In this document: in pieces, positions 55,432 to 64,000 of the stretch
Layout of the letters: every line of letters begins with the position of its first letter
Position numbering within the stretch: position 1 is the first letter of the stretch
Assembly: GCA_028277645.1 (NCBI GenBank)
Contig: JANQFV010000015.1
Coordinates: 115,298 to 179,297, forward strand
Origin: Phycisphaerae bacterium
GTDB taxonomy: Bacteria > Planctomycetota > Phycisphaerae > UBA1845 > Fen-1342
DNA length: 64,000 nucleotides
Direction of reading: 5' to 3'
The notes under the pieces: generated by a model
Told to the model about the DNA's origin: nothing
Database searches by the model: none
What the model saw: only the letters and a program-made list of their open reading frames with translations
Made by a program: the position numbers and the translations under genes

Positions 55432-55890
55432 ATGCCTTCAGAGCGAGCTATATCGACCGTACGACCTTCAAAGCCGAGCAGTGAGCGATTGTTCAGCGTG
55501 GACGAGGCCAACCGCGCGTTGGTGCTGGTCCGCAGGATCGCAAGCGACATCGTCGCCCGCTACAACGAGCTGGTCGAACTAAAGCACCATCGCACCGAGT
55601 TGCTACAGACACCCGCGAGCGCCGAGCTCGTCGAATATACTGGACGCCAGATCAGCGACGCGATTGCCGCGCTGAACCGTCTGCACCACGAGCTGACCGA
55701 TATCGGTTGCGTGCTGAAGGACTGGGCCACCGGTCTGGTCGATTTTCCCGCATTACACGAGGATCGGCGGGTCTGGCTGTGTTGGCGCGTCGGCGAGGAT
55801 GCGATCACGCACTGGCACGAGCTGCACGCGGGCGTGAGCGGGCGACAGGAAATCACGGACGGCTTTGGCACGCCGCTATCGTCGCCGTGA
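55432..55890 (+). CDS. DUF2203 family protein
   Basis: 152 aa. Family hallmarks: FSVDEANRALVLVRRIASDI, LHHELTDIGCVLKDWATGLV, DFPALHEDRRVWLCWRVGED, AITHWHELHAGVSGRQEI. Structural prediction is all-alpha with a short beta end. The role is unknown; the family appears widely as a small soluble cytoplasmic protein. ATG at 55432 has AGGTG upstream. The 229 bp before it contain AT-rich stretches and a TTGACG at 55370, possibly a -35, without a clear -10. Confidence 0.85.
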   Translation: MPSERAISTVRPSKPSSERLFSVDEANRALVLVRRIASDIVARYNELVELKHHRTELLQTPASAELVEYTGRQISDAIAALNRLHHELTDIGCVLKDWATGLVDFPALHEDRRVWLCWRVGEDAITHWHELHAGVSGRQEITDGFGTPLSSP

Positions 55891-55991
55891 CGCGAACACC
55901 GTTCTGAACGTCCTCCCCCGATGAACAGAGCGGCGTCGCGGTGATCCCGCTGCGCCGCTCTTGTCACTCTTTCGCTGTTGCATTTCGTCGA

Positions 55992-56495
55992 TCAGCTTGT
56001 GGCTGCTCCGCCGCAGGCCGTCGCGGGTGGATCGTCGAGCTGCTCGCCATGGTTGCGTGCTGTTTCGTAGTCCGTGATCTTGTCGATGCGGCGCGCGTGG
56101 CGCCCGCCCTCGAAATCCGTCGAGAGCCAGGAGCGCACGATGCCCTGCATCAGCGCGTCGCCAATCAGGTCCGCGGCAAGGCATAGCACGTTTGCATCGT
56201 TGTGCCGTCGGGCCATCTGAGCGGTCAGTTCGTCGTGGCACAGTGCCGCGCGCACGCCGGGGACTTTGTTCGCGGTGATGGACATGCCGATTCCGCTGCC
56301 GCAGAAGAGGATCCCACGGTCGGCTTCGCCGCGGGCCACGTGCAGCGCAACGGCCAAACCCGTGTCGGGGTAGTCACACGCCTGGTTGGAGTGCGCGCCG
56401 GCATCTTCAATGTCCAGTCCCATCGTCGCCAGGAGGGCCTTGACCCGTTCCTTGGCCTGGTAGCCGCGGTGGTCGCTACCAATTGCGATCTTCAT
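55992..56495 (-). CDS. rpiB: Ribose 5-phosphate isomerase B
   Basis: Interconverts ribose 5-phosphate and ribulose 5-phosphate. Signatures: MKIAIGSDHRGYQAKERVKA, GAHSNQACDYPDTGLAVALH, GILFCGSGIGMSITANKVPG, VRAALCHDELTAQMARRHND and NVLCLAADLIG. The catalytic Cys is in ILFCGSGIG. The C-terminus is extended by ~20 residues (RNHGEQLDDPPATACGGAAT). ATG at 56495 has GGAGG 9 nt upstream. The upstream gene's stop lies inside this gene's 5' end (20-bp overlap), so the two are translationally coupled. Confidence 0.93.
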   Translation of the reverse strand: MKIAIGSDHRGYQAKERVKALLATMGLDIEDAGAHSNQACDYPDTGLAVALHVARGEADRGILFCGSGIGMSITANKVPGVRAALCHDELTAQMARRHNDANVLCLAADLIGDALMQGIVRSWLSTDFEGGRHARRIDKITDYETARNHGEQLDDPPATACGGAATS

Positions 56496-57615
56496 CGAGG
56501 TATTCCTCCAGACGGGTGTTGACCGCGCGTTCAATTTGCTTCGCGCACCGGGCGTAATCATCCGCTCCGCCGCCGATCGGATCGGCAATCGAACCGGCGG
56601 CGTCCAGTAGATGAACACGACCTGCCGCGCCGGGCACCAAGTCTAGCACATCAGCGCGATGATCGCTCGTGAGTGTGAAGACCGCACCCGCCCGGTGGAC
56701 GAGTTCGGGCGTCAGCTGCTGTGAACGGTGACCACTGATGTCCACGCCGCGATTGCGCATCTCGTTCAGCGAGCCGGCCGAGGCAGGGCCACCACTGGCC
56801 GCCATCGTCCCGGCGGATTGGACGTCATACCCGGCGGCGTGCAGCTCGTCGAGGTTGAGCTTTAGCTCCTGCGCCAGCTTCATGCGAAACATGTACTCGG
56901 CCATCGGCGAGCGGCATGAGTTGCCGGTGCAGACAAACAGCACCAGCGAGCGCGCCTTGCGGGCGAGTGTGCGTTCATCCAACGCCCCCGCGCGCAACAT
57001 CTTCCACTCGTTGCCGCGCACCTCGACAATCGTCGATGCTACCGAGTGGCGAGTTGGGCCGGCGTCGATGGCGTAGTCCACCGTCTCGCCCAGTTGCTCC
57101 AGCGCCGCGCCTACGTCCAGCGGCGGCGCGGCTCCCTCACGGTTTGCGCTGCTGGCGACCACAGGCACGCCCGCAGCGCTCAGCAATTCGGCGGCGACCG
57201 GATGATCCGGACAACGCAGCCCCACGGTTCCGTTGCTGAAGATCGCCGCGAGCTGATCGACATCCAGTTCACGGCCAATCTCAGTCGCCCGCGGATCCCG
57301 CTCCGCGCTGATGATCGTAAGCGGGCCCGGCCAGAATCGGCGTGCTAACCGCCGCACCAACGCGGAGGGCTGCGTCAGATACCGCTTGGCGTCGCTCCGC
57401 CGGCCAATGTGTACGGTGAAAGGCTTGACGTCGTTGCGCCCCTTGGCCCGTCGCAGCGCTGCTACGGCATCCGCGTCGGCCGCGTTGGCCGCGACGCCGT
57501 AGACTGTCTCCGTCGGAAAGATGACGAGCGATCCCCGGCGCAACGCGTCGGCCGCGTCGCGCAATCCAGACTCGTAAGCACCCGATTTTTCAGCAGTTAC
57601 AATTCTGGCGCCCAT
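56476..57615 (-). CDS. Fusion: L-threonylcarbamoyladenylate synthase (Sua5/YrdC) + low-Mr protein phosphatase
   Basis: 379 aa. Residues ~8-215 form a YrdC domain, which makes threonylcarbamoyl-AMP for tRNA t6A37: LRRGSLVIFPTETVYGVAAN, AKGRNDVKPFTVHIG, RRFWPGPLTIISAERDP, SNGTVGLRCPDHPVAAELLS, VPVVASSANREG. Residues ~224-379 form a low-molecular-weight phosphatase: LFVCTGNSCRSPMAEYMF with nucleophile C229, and the general-acid loop near LLDAAGSIADPIGGGADDYA. The phosphatase P-loop CTGNSCRS is close to the arginine phosphatase YwlE (CTGNTCRS). In Bacillus ywlC (Sua5), ywlE and ywlF/rpiB are neighbours in that order; here the first two are fused and rpiB overlaps. ATG at 57615 has AGGAAG upstream. 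Confidence 0.9.
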   Translation of the reverse strand: MGARIVTAEKSGAYESGLRDAADALRRGSLVIFPTETVYGVAANAADADAVAALRRAKGRNDVKPFTVHIGRRSDAKRYLTQPSALVRRLARRFWPGPLTIISAERDPRATEIGRELDVDQLAAIFSNGTVGLRCPDHPVAAELLSAAGVPVVASSANREGAAPPLDVGAALEQLGETVDYAIDAGPTRHSVASTIVEVRGNEWKMLRAGALDERTLARKARSLVLFVCTGNSCRSPMAEYMFRMKLAQELKLNLDELHAAGYDVQSAGTMAASGGPASAGSLNEMRNRGVDISGHRSQQLTPELVHRAGAVFTLTSDHRADVLDLVPGAAGRVHLLDAAGSIADPIGGGADDYARCAKQIERAVNTRLEEYLDEDRNW

Positions 57616-57765
57616 ACACCGCTTCCTGGAGAAACCGGTATTTTCGTGCTGGTCTCGTCGGCTGTCAACATTCGCGACACTCTTCGCCGCGCGGCTTGTG
57701 GGCTCAGCCAGAGCAACATATAATGCAAGGCTCTTTTCGATGCCTGTAACCTGGGAGCTGACCCC

Positions 57766-58074
57766 ATGGATATCAAACCGGGACAGAAAGTCGCCGTTGA
57801 AATCAAGAAAGCCCCGACCGGCGAAGCCGCGCGCAAGACGCTGCTGCGCGTGTGCGGGAAGGATGCCGAGGTCGCCAAGTGCCATCGCACGATGAAGCGC
57901 AAACGCCCGTCGCTCCAGATGTGGCAGCGCGGTGGACGGCAGTGGCGCCACCGCATGAAGACCCGCTCACCGGTGCAACTCACTGCCGGCGCGAAGTACG
58001 CTGTCCTGGCCACAGTTGATGTCATTCGCGACTTGCAAAGCGTCGACCGCTGGGTAGATGTGAAGCCGGCCTAG
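57766..58074 (+). CDS. Small basic conserved-looking protein, unknown
   Basis: 102 aa, strongly basic: MDIKPGQKVAVEIKKAPTGE, AARKTLLRVCGKDAEVAKCH, MKRKRPSLQMWQRGGRQWRH. The size, charge and compact layout suggest nucleic-acid or ribosome association. I do not recognise the family with certainty. ATG at 57766 has GGGAG 9 nt upstream. It has its own strong terminator (58113-58160) and diverges from the YrdC fusion, so it is an independent gene. Confidence 0.7.
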   Translation: MDIKPGQKVAVEIKKAPTGEAARKTLLRVCGKDAEVAKCHRTMKRKRPSLQMWQRGGRQWRHRMKTRSPVQLTAGAKYAVLATVDVIRDLQSVDRWVDVKPA

Positions 58075-58112
58075 GTACACGGTTCCGCGCCAGCCAACAC
58101 ACGACATAAGAA

Positions 58113-58160
58113 GACCCTTGCGATCCAACTCGGATTGGGATCGCAAGGGTCCTTTCTTTG
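58113..58160 (+). terminator. Rho-independent terminator of the small basic gene
   Basis: GACCCTTGCGATCC (58113-58126) and GGATCGCAAGGGTC (58138-58151) make a perfect 14-bp stem with an 11-nt loop, followed by CTTTCTTT. It lies between convergent genes. Confidence 0.9.
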
Positions 58161-58217
58161 CCGCATCGGACAACTCGCTCACATCGAACACAAGCGAGAA
58201 GTCACCGCCGCGTTCAC

Positions 58218-60260
58218 CTAGATTTCCATGCCGCCACCAGCGTCCACCTCCATGATCCAGTGATTCTGATCGTCATCCTCAGGCGTCAGCTCGACTTCGG
58301 ACGTCGTGCCGATGTCCGCGATATCCGCGGCGCGCACGCCGGCGGGCGTAATCGCGTAGAGGTCGTCATCGATAAACGCGGCGCGACGCCACTCGGTCCA
58401 CCACTGATCCTCGTACGTGACCGACGCGAGGCGGCCGAGCTCGGTGAAGCCTGTATCCGCATCAACGTCAAGGCACAGCACACCGTCGTACGCCGGTCCA
58501 TAATACGCTTGCCCATCGGGCCACAGCCGCACGGGGAGCGCGAGCATCTCCATTTCCGGCATCAACGTAAACGCCTTGTGTGTGGTACTGACGTCCGACA
58601 TGCTGCCCTCGCCGCCGACCTCAATCTGGTCGATGAGGGTCGGATCCGTCGGGTCACTCACGTCGAAGAGTGAGACCTGAACAGCGTCGGGGATTACGCC
58701 GCCCCACTGCGTCGCTTTCGTCGAGCGGCCAACGCCAATCAGCCGGTCCTCGCCGTAAGGGTGCAGGTAGTCGCTGTAGCCGGGGACCTTCAGTTCGCCG
58801 AGGATCACAGGGGCGGTGGCGTCCGTCAGGTCGAGCACAAACAACGGGTCGATCTGAATGAATGTCACCAGATAGCCGCGCGGCCCCATGAAGCGCGCGG
58901 AGTAGAGCCGCTCGCCCGGGGCAATACCTTCGATCAGGCCCGTCACGTCGAGTTTGCCGGCCGCTTCGCCCAGGACGTACACGGCGTTGTACGGCCCTTC
59001 GGGCAGATCGGAGTTGTTGGACTGCGCCGTGGGCGGCGGTGCGTCCGCGATGTCGATCGCGATGTCGTTCCAGAACGGCCCGCCCCACCGCACCTGCCAG
59101 TTGTCAACGTGTGTCGCGACGCGCAGCTTGCCGTCGTACTCGCTCAGCGAAAACTGATTCAGCAGGCGACCGGGGATTGCGCCGCTGGCCACGTACTGCG
59201 CGACGCCGTCCGCATCGAACGACAGCTTGTGAATGTTGGTGATCTCGCGATAGTCGTTGTCGGCGTCGTAGTCGATGTCGGTCACGTACACGGCCTCGGT
59301 CGAGGCATAGATCGTGCCGGCGTCGGCCATGATGGCGGTCGCGCCGACGATCGTCTCAACGTTGTCCGCATCCAGCGACACGACCGCGGTGGTGTTGTAT
59401 CCATCCGGATCGAGCGGGTGAAACCACTTACCGGGCACGACCAAGTCATCTTCCACGCCGTCGACGCGGGACTGGGGCATGATTTCGGCGATAGTGAATT
59501 GGCTGACCTGCAACGGCGTCGGCGACGCCGGCAGGTCGGGACTGACCGTGAGGATCAGGATGAGCCGGTCGTTCGTCACGCGTGATGAAACGAGCGAGCC
59601 GTCCAGCTCGATTTCCCCCGCGATTGTGGGGTCGGCCGGCGTGGAAACGTCAATTTGGTAGACGCGGACGAACGCATTGGCGCGATACGGCGGCCAATAC
59701 GCAATTTCGGCGGCACCGCCGCCGGGCGCCGAGAAGTCGTAATCCTGCGTGAGCACGAGGACGTCGTCACCCCGCAAGTAAAGCGAGTCGACGCGCGCGT
59801 CGAAGTCGACACGTCCGACTTCCTCGAGCGCGTTCATCGGTGTTGCTTTCACGATGCGCAGGGAGCCGGCCTTGGCGATGTAGAAATGCGTACCGTCGGA
59901 CTTGACGATGTCACTCTCGTCGACGCCGACCTCCTGGATGTTGGTCTCGCTGAACGTCGTCGCGTCATCACCGCCGGCGGACTCGTTCGCGCCGGTTGCC
60001 TGGTCGGCGCTCCCATCTTCAGCGGCGGCCATTGGCGCGGCACCGAAGAAGAATCCCATTCCACTGCGTCCCGTCTGTGCGCGGGCGTTTACCTGCGTCC
60101 GAAAGTAGTCGACGACCTCGCCGGTCGAGCCAAATGGCTTCAGGACGTTATCGCCGGGCTTGATGTCGGGTTGCGGACCGGTAAACGGCGGGCATCCGCC
60201 GACCAGCAGCAATGGCACGAAGACCGCGCACGAACAGAGCGCAGCTAGACGCTGGGTCAT
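58218..60260 (-). CDS. Beta-propeller (PF09826-like) lipoprotein
   Basis: 680 aa. Lipoprotein signal (LAALCSCAVFVPLLLVGGC) then a Beta_propel-family body: FSETNIQEVGVDESDIVKSD, GTHFYIAKAGSLRIVKATPM, VDSLYLRGDDVLVLTQDYD, FVRVYQIDVSTPADPTIAGE, DYLHPYGEDRLIGVGRSTKA, VSLFDVSDPTDPTLIDQIEV. These are the usual landmarks of secreted propellers once described as 'beta propeller domain-containing' proteins of unknown function. Start: three candidate codons in a row (60266 GTG, 60263 and 60260 ATG); 60260 has the best spacing to AAGGAG. It diverges from the 16S rRNA gene. Confidence 0.87.
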   Translation of the reverse strand: MTQRLAALCSCAVFVPLLLVGGCPPFTGPQPDIKPGDNVLKPFGSTGEVVDYFRTQVNARAQTGRSGMGFFFGAAPMAAAEDGSADQATGANESAGGDDATTFSETNIQEVGVDESDIVKSDGTHFYIAKAGSLRIVKATPMNALEEVGRVDFDARVDSLYLRGDDVLVLTQDYDFSAPGGGAAEIAYWPPYRANAFVRVYQIDVSTPADPTIAGEIELDGSLVSSRVTNDRLILILTVSPDLPASPTPLQVSQFTIAEIMPQSRVDGVEDDLVVPGKWFHPLDPDGYNTTAVVSLDADNVETIVGATAIMADAGTIYASTEAVYVTDIDYDADNDYREITNIHKLSFDADGVAQYVASGAIPGRLLNQFSLSEYDGKLRVATHVDNWQVRWGGPFWNDIAIDIADAPPPTAQSNNSDLPEGPYNAVYVLGEAAGKLDVTGLIEGIAPGERLYSARFMGPRGYLVTFIQIDPLFVLDLTDATAPVILGELKVPGYSDYLHPYGEDRLIGVGRSTKATQWGGVIPDAVQVSLFDVSDPTDPTLIDQIEVGGEGSMSDVSTTHKAFTLMPEMEMLALPVRLWPDGQAYYGPAYDGVLCLDVDADTGFTELGRLASVTYEDQWWTEWRRAAFIDDDLYAITPAGVRAADIADIGTTSEVELTPEDDDQNHWIMEVDAGGGMEI

Positions 60261-60524
60261 CATCACACTCCTTCAAAGGGTTTGTCAGGCTCGTGCCCCG
60301 CACGTTGCCTCCGAGCATCGCATCGACGCCACATGGCGGGCCACAAATGGACGTCGGACGATCGTCCGGTACCGCTTGATTTTTACGTTGAACCGGGGTG
60401 TCCCGTCGAGCGTTTTGTGGACGAATTGCCGTCCGATAAGTAGATTGTGGCGAATGGGGGCCGCAGCCCGAAACCGGTACCGAGCAAAATATGAACTTTT
60501 TGGCTCTAAAACACTCGCGGGGGC

Positions 60525-60552
60525 TTGCCAGTGTCGCACGACGTGATATTAT
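60525..60552 (+). promoter_or_regulatory. rrn promoter (sigma70-type)
   Basis: TTGCCA (60525-60530) and TATTAT (60547-60552) are separated by 16 bp, followed by a GC-rich discriminator (GCGGGGCCCG). An A/T-rich stretch at 60486-60512 (AAAATATGAACTTTTTGGCT) could serve as an UP element. This is the expected layout of an rRNA promoter about 260 bp upstream of the 16S gene. Confidence 0.7.
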
Positions 60553-60591
60553 GCGGGGCCCGCGTGCGGAGGTTCGCCGCTGCTCGCGGGT

Positions 60592-60604
60592 TGCTCTTTG
60601 ACAA
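60592..60604 (+). promoter_or_regulatory. boxA antitermination site in the rrn leader
   Basis: TGCTCTTTGACAA closely matches the bacterial rRNA boxA consensus (TGCTCTTTAACA), where NusB/NusE bind and allow transcription through rRNA. It lies 40 bp after the promoter -10 and 209 bp before the 16S start. Confidence 0.75.
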
Positions 60605-60812
60605 GTGAACAGTGGACGAAGCCGCAAGAAAGTGCCGGCGACGCGCCTGCTGCGAAAGAGGGCGCGGCGCCGGAAACAGTGAGCGAATCCCGCCTGTTAG
60701 ACCACACACGGTGTGTCGTGGGAAGGCAGGCAGCCCGAGCAAGCGTTCGCAGCGCGAACTCGGGAACTCGTCAATCGGCAGATAACGGCTCTTCGGAGTC
60801 GTGTCACCGATA

Positions 60813-62400
<1,588 letters not shown>

Positions 62401-62413
62401 GGGGATACCTAGA

Positions 62414-62433
62414 CGGCTCGCACCTGCGAGCCG
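62414..62433 (+). terminator. Hairpin after 16S rRNA; terminator candidate
   Basis: CGGCTCGCA (62414-62422) and TGCGAGCCG (62425-62433) form a perfect 9-bp stem 16 bp after the 16S end, without a T-run. A run of nine T (62512-62520) follows about 80 bp later, after GTCCACTGTTTGC. Transcription of the 16S unit probably ends somewhere here, which fits an unlinked gene. Confidence 0.5.
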
Positions 62434-62578
62434 GACTGTCAGCACTTTCTCGGAATGCATGCCGCATTCGCGGCGCAGAGCGATCTGTGCCCCGGTTCGT
62501 CCACTGTTTGCTTTTTTTTTGTCCGTACATTTCGCCGGCCGTCGATGGGGCCTCGGGACACTCACGCTGACCTGCACC

Positions 62579-63241
62579 ATGCTGACCTGGCGTTTACATC
62601 TTGCCGCGGTGTTACAACGGCTGCTCGTCGCTCAGCCCAACATCAAAGTTGAAGACGCCGCCCGTACGCTGGCCACCGTACTCGATGCCGACGAGGTCCG
62701 CCTCGAAGACCACAAGCAGCACCCCCTGCCCGCCGATGCACCGCTGCACGACTTCGCCAATCAGGGCATCCAGGTTCACGTTCGGGTAGCCGGCAAGCTG
62801 CTCGGTAAAGACGCACAGTCGAGCGGTAACGGCGCGCGTCTGGACGAGTTGCTGGCGCCGGATGAAGAAACGCGCTTCCAGCCCGGCGAGGCGCCCGCCA
62901 GCCGGAACGACATTCCGACCGCCCAGCGTGACGGCGAATTCATTCGCGAGTTCGCACGGCTCGAGCAATCGCACGATTTTATGTGGGCCGGCTACGTTGT
63001 ACGGGAGCTGCTGCCGCGGTTGGGCTATCCGTCCGAGGAGGCCAAACTCGTGCTGGACCGATTCTGTGCGGATGGTATCCTGAGCATCTCCAAGATCCCC
63101 AATCCCAGGAACCCGTCATTTCCGGCCACCGGCGTGGTGCTCAATCGCGATCATGCGCGCGTGATCGAAGCCATTGGAATTTCTACCCCGCCCTCCCCTG
63201 CCGACCGGCAAGACAAGCCACCCACAACACCGCAGAACTGA
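62579..63241 (+). CDS. Conserved-looking hypothetical protein
   Basis: About 220 aa from ATG at 62579 (MLTWRLHLAAVLQRLLVAQP). A longer frame from 62459 would run through the rRNA downstream region and is rejected. Segments: VEDAARTLATVLDADEVRLE, LPADAPLHDFANQGIQVHVR (a beta-grasp-like segment is possible), QSHDFMWAGYVVRELLPRLG, LVLDRFCADGILSISKIPNP. No family recognised. The ribosome-binding site is weak. It is followed by the zinc-ribbon gene 30 bp later. Confidence 0.55.
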   Translation: MLTWRLHLAAVLQRLLVAQPNIKVEDAARTLATVLDADEVRLEDHKQHPLPADAPLHDFANQGIQVHVRVAGKLLGKDAQSSGNGARLDELLAPDEETRFQPGEAPASRNDIPTAQRDGEFIREFARLEQSHDFMWAGYVVRELLPRLGYPSEEAKLVLDRFCADGILSISKIPNPRNPSFPATGVVLNRDHARVIEAIGISTPPSPADRQDKPPTTPQN

Positions 63242-63271
63242 CTGCTTACGCTGCCGCCGACGGAACCATCT

Positions 63272-63793
63272 ATGCCGCGCTGCCCCGCGTGTAAGACCCT
63301 CGCCGATCTGATTCGCTACGAACGGGTCCCGGTGCATCATTGCGGCACCTGTGGTGGTTACTGGATCACGCAGGCGAAGCTCAATCTCATCCTGGCGCGA
63401 CGGGAAGTCGTCATGCCTCCGGCAGTCCAGGAAAAGATGGTCGAACTGGCAGAGCGCTCGAACACGCGGCAGCGCGTGAGCTGTATGAGTTGCGGCTGCG
63501 AGATGCGTAAGGCGTCGTTCAAGCACTGGCACGAGATTCAGCTCGACGTCTGCCCGCGGTGCGAAGGCATCTGGCTTGACTGCGGCGAGTTGGAAAAGTG
63601 CCAGATCTACTGGGAGCGGATGAAGGACGCGCCGGATCCGGCCAGCACAGAACGGGCTACACGGATGGCGGAGCTCGATGCCGAGTGGGCGAAGCGGAAG
63701 ACCCGGATCCGCGAGCAGATCGCAGCTGCGGAGGACTCGCACCAACTGCGGGGCGGTGTGCCGGACTGGGTCGCGAAGCTCTTCGGCTGGTGA
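63272..63793 (+). CDS. Double zinc-ribbon protein (zf-TFIIB-like)
   Basis: 173 aa, two CxxC pairs in each half: MPRCPACKTLADLIRYERVP with VHHCGTCGGYWIT (C4, C7, C24, C27), and SCMSCGCEMRKASFKHWHEI with VCPRCEGIWLDCGELEK. The 'CP.C.G.WLD.GEL' pattern is the zf-TFIIB family, small zinc-binding proteins of unknown role. The rest is a charged helix (MAELDAEWAKRKTRIREQIA). It probably shares a transcript with the preceding gene. Confidence 0.8.
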   Translation: MPRCPACKTLADLIRYERVPVHHCGTCGGYWITQAKLNLILARREVVMPPAVQEKMVELAERSNTRQRVSCMSCGCEMRKASFKHWHEIQLDVCPRCEGIWLDCGELEKCQIYWERMKDAPDPASTERATRMAELDAEWAKRKTRIREQIAAAEDSHQLRGGVPDWVAKLFGW

Positions 63794-63834
63794 GGCCAGC
63801 CGCGTGGCGGGGGCAAATTGTTGCAGAAATGGTC

Positions 63835-63864
63835 TTGACCAACTTCCAGAGAATCCGATAAATA
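63835..63864 (+). promoter_or_regulatory. Sigma70-like promoter for the hydrophobic mini-ORF
   Basis: TTGACC (63835-63840) and TAAATA (63859-63864) are 18 bp apart, about 55 bp before the mini-ORF start at 63921. Confidence 0.55.
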
Positions 63865-63920
63865 GTTGGCGGTGTGGATATTGGAACTGCGGTCTGAACT
63901 CTAGCAGAAGGAAGAGACAG

Positions 63921-64000
63921 ATGAATCTGCCTTACCCGTTTGGATTCCTCGAGCCGATGATTGGTGCGATCGGCGCCATGTTCACTGGCATCCTGGGCTT
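63921..64000 (+). CDS. Hydrophobic mini-ORF, truncated by the window end
   Basis: Begins MNLPYPFGFLEPMIGAIGAM and continues FTGILG to the window edge. GAAGGAAGAG with good spacing precedes the ATG, and a promoter-like pair lies upstream. Composition and opening resemble the 42-aa ORF at 8478-8606 (MNL/MLNL start, FGF, short glycine-spaced hydrophobic helix). Length and stop are unknown. Confidence 0.5.
   Translation, partial: MNLPYPFGFLEPMIGAIGAMFTGILG

Overview
The window reads as a GC-rich chromosomal segment of a Planctomycetota bacterium, most probably Phycisphaerae-like. The 16S rRNA gene at 60813-62397 carries the exact target of the planctomycete-type probe EUB338-II (61179-61196). 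Five large secreted proteins end in the same Cys/Asp-rich 'NCDG..DFGDINPFV' module that I associate with this lineage. The class-level placement is my inference; no database search was possible.

Layout. 1-2 kb: a cysteine desulfurase and the 16S rRNA m3U methyltransferase RsmE. 2-8.2 kb (minus strand): KDO-8-phosphate synthase, an exported propeller-transglutaminase and a tricorn-like protease, then a tiny hydrophobic ORF. 8.7-14.5 kb: a GT4 glycosyltransferase, ArfB, a micro-ORF, a CAP-domain lipoprotein and a PKD/WD40 lipoprotein. 14.7-23.1 kb (plus strand): a LacI-type regulator, then hpf, ptsN, HPr, ptsI, a DUF2344 gene, RNase E/G and a serine acetyltransferase, packed as one probable operon. 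This is a sugar-transporter-free, regulatory-looking PTS joined to ribosome hibernation and RNA processing. 23-26 kb: a small scrap yard of mobile-element remnants flanking a beta-helix secreted protein, ending in frr.

26.8-30 kb: a sugar-nucleotide epimerase-like protein, then rpsP-trmD-rplS-yraN with rimM missing. 30.3-40.9 kb: four consecutive plus-strand genes for exported giants (HAF repeat protein, subtilisin, Asp-box/BNR protein, trypsin-like multidomain protein), all with the C-terminal DINPF module and several separated by strong terminators. 41-51 kb (minus strand): a membrane-spermidine-synthase-TPR fusion, a polyprenyl glycosylphosphotransferase, an M3 oligopeptidase and a GH31 glycosidase with an internal dockerin-like segment. 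Copies of a ~92-bp imperfect palindrome sit in the gaps between same-strand genes here and at 4.8 kb. 51-58 kb: an XRE regulator, an exported protein with a C-terminal sorting-like tail, a MacB-type permease, a zinc-ribbon membrane protein, DUF2203, rpiB, and a fused threonylcarbamoyl-AMP synthase/low-Mr phosphatase. 58-64 kb: a beta-propeller lipoprotein, then a 16S rRNA gene with promoter and boxA but no tRNA or 23S behind it, followed directly by protein genes.

No CRISPR array, prophage, intact transposon or defence island was seen. The least explained elements are the shared C-terminal module of the secreted proteins, the hydrophobic mini-ORFs with strong ribosome-binding sites, the dispersed palindromes, and the lone 16S gene.
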